Part shown: positions 6,897 to 7,812 of the stretch, piece by piece
Layout: the number at the start of each line of letters is the position of its first letter
Numbering within the stretch: position 1 is the stretch's first letter
Assembly (NCBI GenBank): GCA_026225435.1
Contig: JAMFST010000759.1
Location: 1 to 7,812, forward strand
From: Labilithrix luteola
Lineage (GTDB): Bacteria > Myxococcota_A > Polyangia > Polyangiales > Polyangiaceae
Reading direction: 5' to 3'
Length of the DNA stretch: 7,812 bases
Notes under the pieces: generated by a model
The model's database searches: none
What the model was told of the DNA's origin: nothing
What the model saw: only the letters and a program-made list of their open reading frames with translations
Position numbers and translations under genes: made by a program

Positions 6897-6918
6897 GAGT
6901 GACCAAATACCGTCACTC
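6897..6918. promoter_or_regulatory. Inverted repeat GAGTGAC-N8-GTCACTC, possible operator upstream of pgi
   Basis: GAGTGAC (6897-6903) and GTCACTC (6912-6918) form a perfect 7-bp dyad around an AT-richer 8-bp centre (CAAATACC). Its size and symmetry (22 bp, half-site centres 15 bp apart) are of the kind bound by dimeric regulators. It lies 45 bases upstream of the pgi ATG and 28 bases beyond the stop of the preceding gene, only 5 bases from the GC-rich hairpin. The regulator is unknown. It could instead be the first stem of a two-hairpin leader. Confidence 0.4.
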
Positions 6919-6946
6919 CACGTGCCGCTCCTGGGCAGCGCTGAGG

Positions 6947-7192
6947 TCAGCTGTGGATCGGCGGCGTGGTCGGCGCGGGCGTCGGATTTCCCGGCGTCGG
7001 GCTCGGTGTCGGCGCGGGAGCGGGCGTGGGGGCCGGCGTGGGCGTCGTCGGCGACGGCGAGCCGGTCGGGCCTCCGGGCGGAACCTGTACGGGAGAGCTG
7101 TCGGCGAACGCCGTCGACGTCCCGAGCGCGAAGACGGGAATGGCGATTATCGCTGCGGCGAGAAAAGAGGAAATCAGCTTGGGAGAGGACAT
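6947..7192 (-). CDS. Small exported Pro/Thr-rich protein
   Basis: An 81-residue protein starts at ATG 7192, preceded by GGGAG at 5 bases; the frame continues to an ATG at 7231, but that would add 13 polar residues before the signal peptide. Residues 1-30 form a classical Sec signal peptide: Lys5, the hydrophobic segment FLAAAIIAIPVFAL (10-23) and a likely cleavage after AFA (28-30). The predicted mature chain is only about 51 residues, of which 20 are proline, with Thr, Ser, Ala and Gly making up most of the rest and a degenerate PTPAP/SPTP dipeptide run (45-78). It has no cysteine, charge cluster or fold, so it should be an extended, disordered periplasmic or secreted peptide, possibly a cell-wall-spanning spacer or glycosylation target. 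It resembles no family I can name. The signal peptide and ribosome binding site argue that it is real rather than low-complexity noise. Confidence 0.7.
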   Translation of the reverse strand: MSSPKLISSFLAAAIIAIPVFALGTSTAFADSSPVQVPPGGPTGSPSPTTPTPAPTPAPAPTPSPTPGNPTPAPTTPPIHS

Positions 7193-7385
7193 GGTGTCTC
7201 CCGTGTTTCCAACCTGCGTGCCACCTTTCACCGTAGGCCGCTCGCCGGGGCGATCTCCGTGAATTCATCGTCGATTCGTCGCATGACGACAAGCGAGCGA
7301 CGGAGCCCATCCAGGCTCGCACGCCACGATGACCGCGATCCGCGCACTCGCCTGCCACGCGACCGCAGCCGCGAATCGAAACGGC
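7193..7385. other. 193-bp intergenic region
   Basis: No gene is visible between the receiver-domain stop and the small exported protein. A weak minus-strand promoter is possible: TTGTCG (7287-7292) with a 17-base spacer to GATGAA (7264-7269), but only 3 of 6 bases of the -10 match the consensus. A short GAGCC/GGCTC stem (7303-7318, 6-nt loop) has no U-run after it and is not convincing as a terminator. Confidence 0.35.
7198..7202 (-). promoter_or_regulatory. Ribosome binding site of the Pro/Thr-rich protein gene
   Basis: GGGAG on the minus strand, 5 bases before ATG 7192. It decides the start in favour of the 81-residue form, whose signal peptide then begins at the N-terminus. Confidence 0.65.
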
Positions 7386-7812
7386 TCAGGCCACGAGCTT
7401 GAGGATGCGCGCGGCCGCTTCGTGCGGGCCGATGTTCTTCGTCAGGTACTGCTTCACGCCCAGGGTGAGCCCGGTGACCACGTCGCTGGCGGCGCTGCGC
7501 GACGAGAAGAGCACCACCGGAACGCTGCGCAACAGCGGGTGCCCCTTGAGCACCTTCACCAGGTTGAAGCCGTCGAGCCGGGGCATGGTGACGTCGCTCA
7601 CGATGAGCACCGGCGGCACCGGCATCGCGCCCGCCTTCTCGATGGCGTCGATCCCGTCGCAGGCCTCCACGACCTCGAAGCGCACGCGAAGCTCCTGGGC
7701 CAGCGCCTCGCGAGCGAGCGCGTCGCTGTCCACCACCAGCACGGTCCGGCGGCGCGTCACGCCCGACGGCGGCGGCTGCGAGGACAGGGACGAGTGCCGC
7801 GGGAAGGAGGAC
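7386..7812 (-). CDS. Response-regulator receiver (REC) domain protein, N-terminus outside window
   Basis: From the GTG at 7760 the 124 residues form a complete CheY-like receiver domain. Counting from that GTG: beta-1 TVLVVDSD with Asp11 of the acidic pocket, phosphoacceptor Asp56 in VSDVTMPRLDGF, the switch Ser86 in VVLFSS, and Lys108 in QYLTKNI. The second acidic-pocket position is Ser12, with Asp13 next to it. The GTG has no Shine-Dalgarno sequence, and the frame remains open for 17 codons up to the window edge, reading a Ser/Pro-rich linker (SSLSSQPPPSG). So the receiver is most likely the C-terminal domain of a longer protein whose front lies to the right. It would be phosphorylated by a histidine kinase not seen here. 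No output domain follows the receiver: the protein ends 13 residues after the AAARILKL helix begins. Confidence 0.88.
   Translation of the reverse strand, partial: SSFPRHSSLSSQPPPSGVTRRRTVLVVDSDALAREALAQELRVRFEVVEACDGIDAIEKAGAMPVPPVLIVSDVTMPRLDGFNLVKVLKGHPLLRSVPVVLFSSRSAASDVVTGLTLGVKQYLTKNIGPHEAAARILKLVA

Noticed and set aside
6853..6906. Longer pgi start at 6906 adding 18 residues
   Set aside because: The extension is charged and unlike the Pgi N-terminus, and it would translate through the GC-rich hairpin; ATG 6852 fits the family length.
6960..7075. Imperfect GC-rich repeat tract as a minisatellite
   Set aside because: The periodicity is explained by Pro-Thr/Pro-Ala codons of the exported protein on the minus strand; the units are too degenerate for a tandem repeat call.
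7208..7223. Sigma-54-like element TGGCACG-N4-TTGGA on the minus strand before the exported-protein gene
   Set aside because: The -24 part is perfect but the -12 part lacks the conserved GC. The implied transcription start near 7197 would remove the gene's own ribosome binding site, so it is probably chance.
5479..7236. 585-codon open frame on the plus strand, antisense to pgi and the exported protein
   Set aside because: It mirrors pgi codons (Val/Leu/Gly/Asp/His-rich), has no recognisable domain or ribosome binding site, and pgi is certain.

Overview
This 7.8 kb window is very GC-rich and looks like an ordinary, densely packed bacterial chromosome segment. The long reading frames that run antisense to the real genes are a by-product of that composition. 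The mix of genes suggests a deltaproteobacterium or myxobacterium-like organism (Myxococcota). It includes a Cys-rich secreted protein, a lipoprotein with a DUF2314-like end, a small Pro/Thr-rich exported protein, a single receiver domain on a Pro/Ser linker, and a remnant of a nucleotidyltransferase pair common in those genomes. This placement is inference from gene style; there is no rRNA or marker gene that fixes it. I see no tRNA, rRNA, CRISPR array, insertion sequence, integrase or attachment site.

Layout from left to right: the 3' end of a Cys-rich secreted-type protein (+, to 392). A tightly overlapped minus-strand operon follows, read from 3454 down to 439: prfC (release factor 3), then a small membrane-anchored PD-(D/E)XK nuclease-like protein, then a LysR-family regulator. 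Both junctions are 4-bp overlaps (GTGA and ATGA). Next comes a 350-bp gap (3455-3804) that holds the decayed ends of a two-gene module: a small helical protein and the last residues of a nucleotidyltransferase. After that is a 456-aa lipoprotein on the plus strand (3805-5175). It converges, with an 18-bp gap, on pgi (glucose-6-phosphate isomerase, minus, 6852-5194). The pgi leader carries two adjacent perfect inverted repeats. Upstream on the same strand are a short exported Pro/Thr-rich protein (7192-6947) and a receiver-domain protein whose reading frame stays open to the right edge.

The genes do not form a single pathway. RF3 recycles class I release factors in the cytoplasm, and Pgi serves glycolysis and gluconeogenesis. 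The nuclease-like protein is translationally linked to prfC, but nothing shows a shared function. I do not see a new defence or mobile system. The points most worth a second look are the membrane-anchored nuclease coupled to prfC, the collapsed nucleotidyltransferase module, the paired inverted repeats before pgi, and the receiver domain that is probably the tail of a larger protein.
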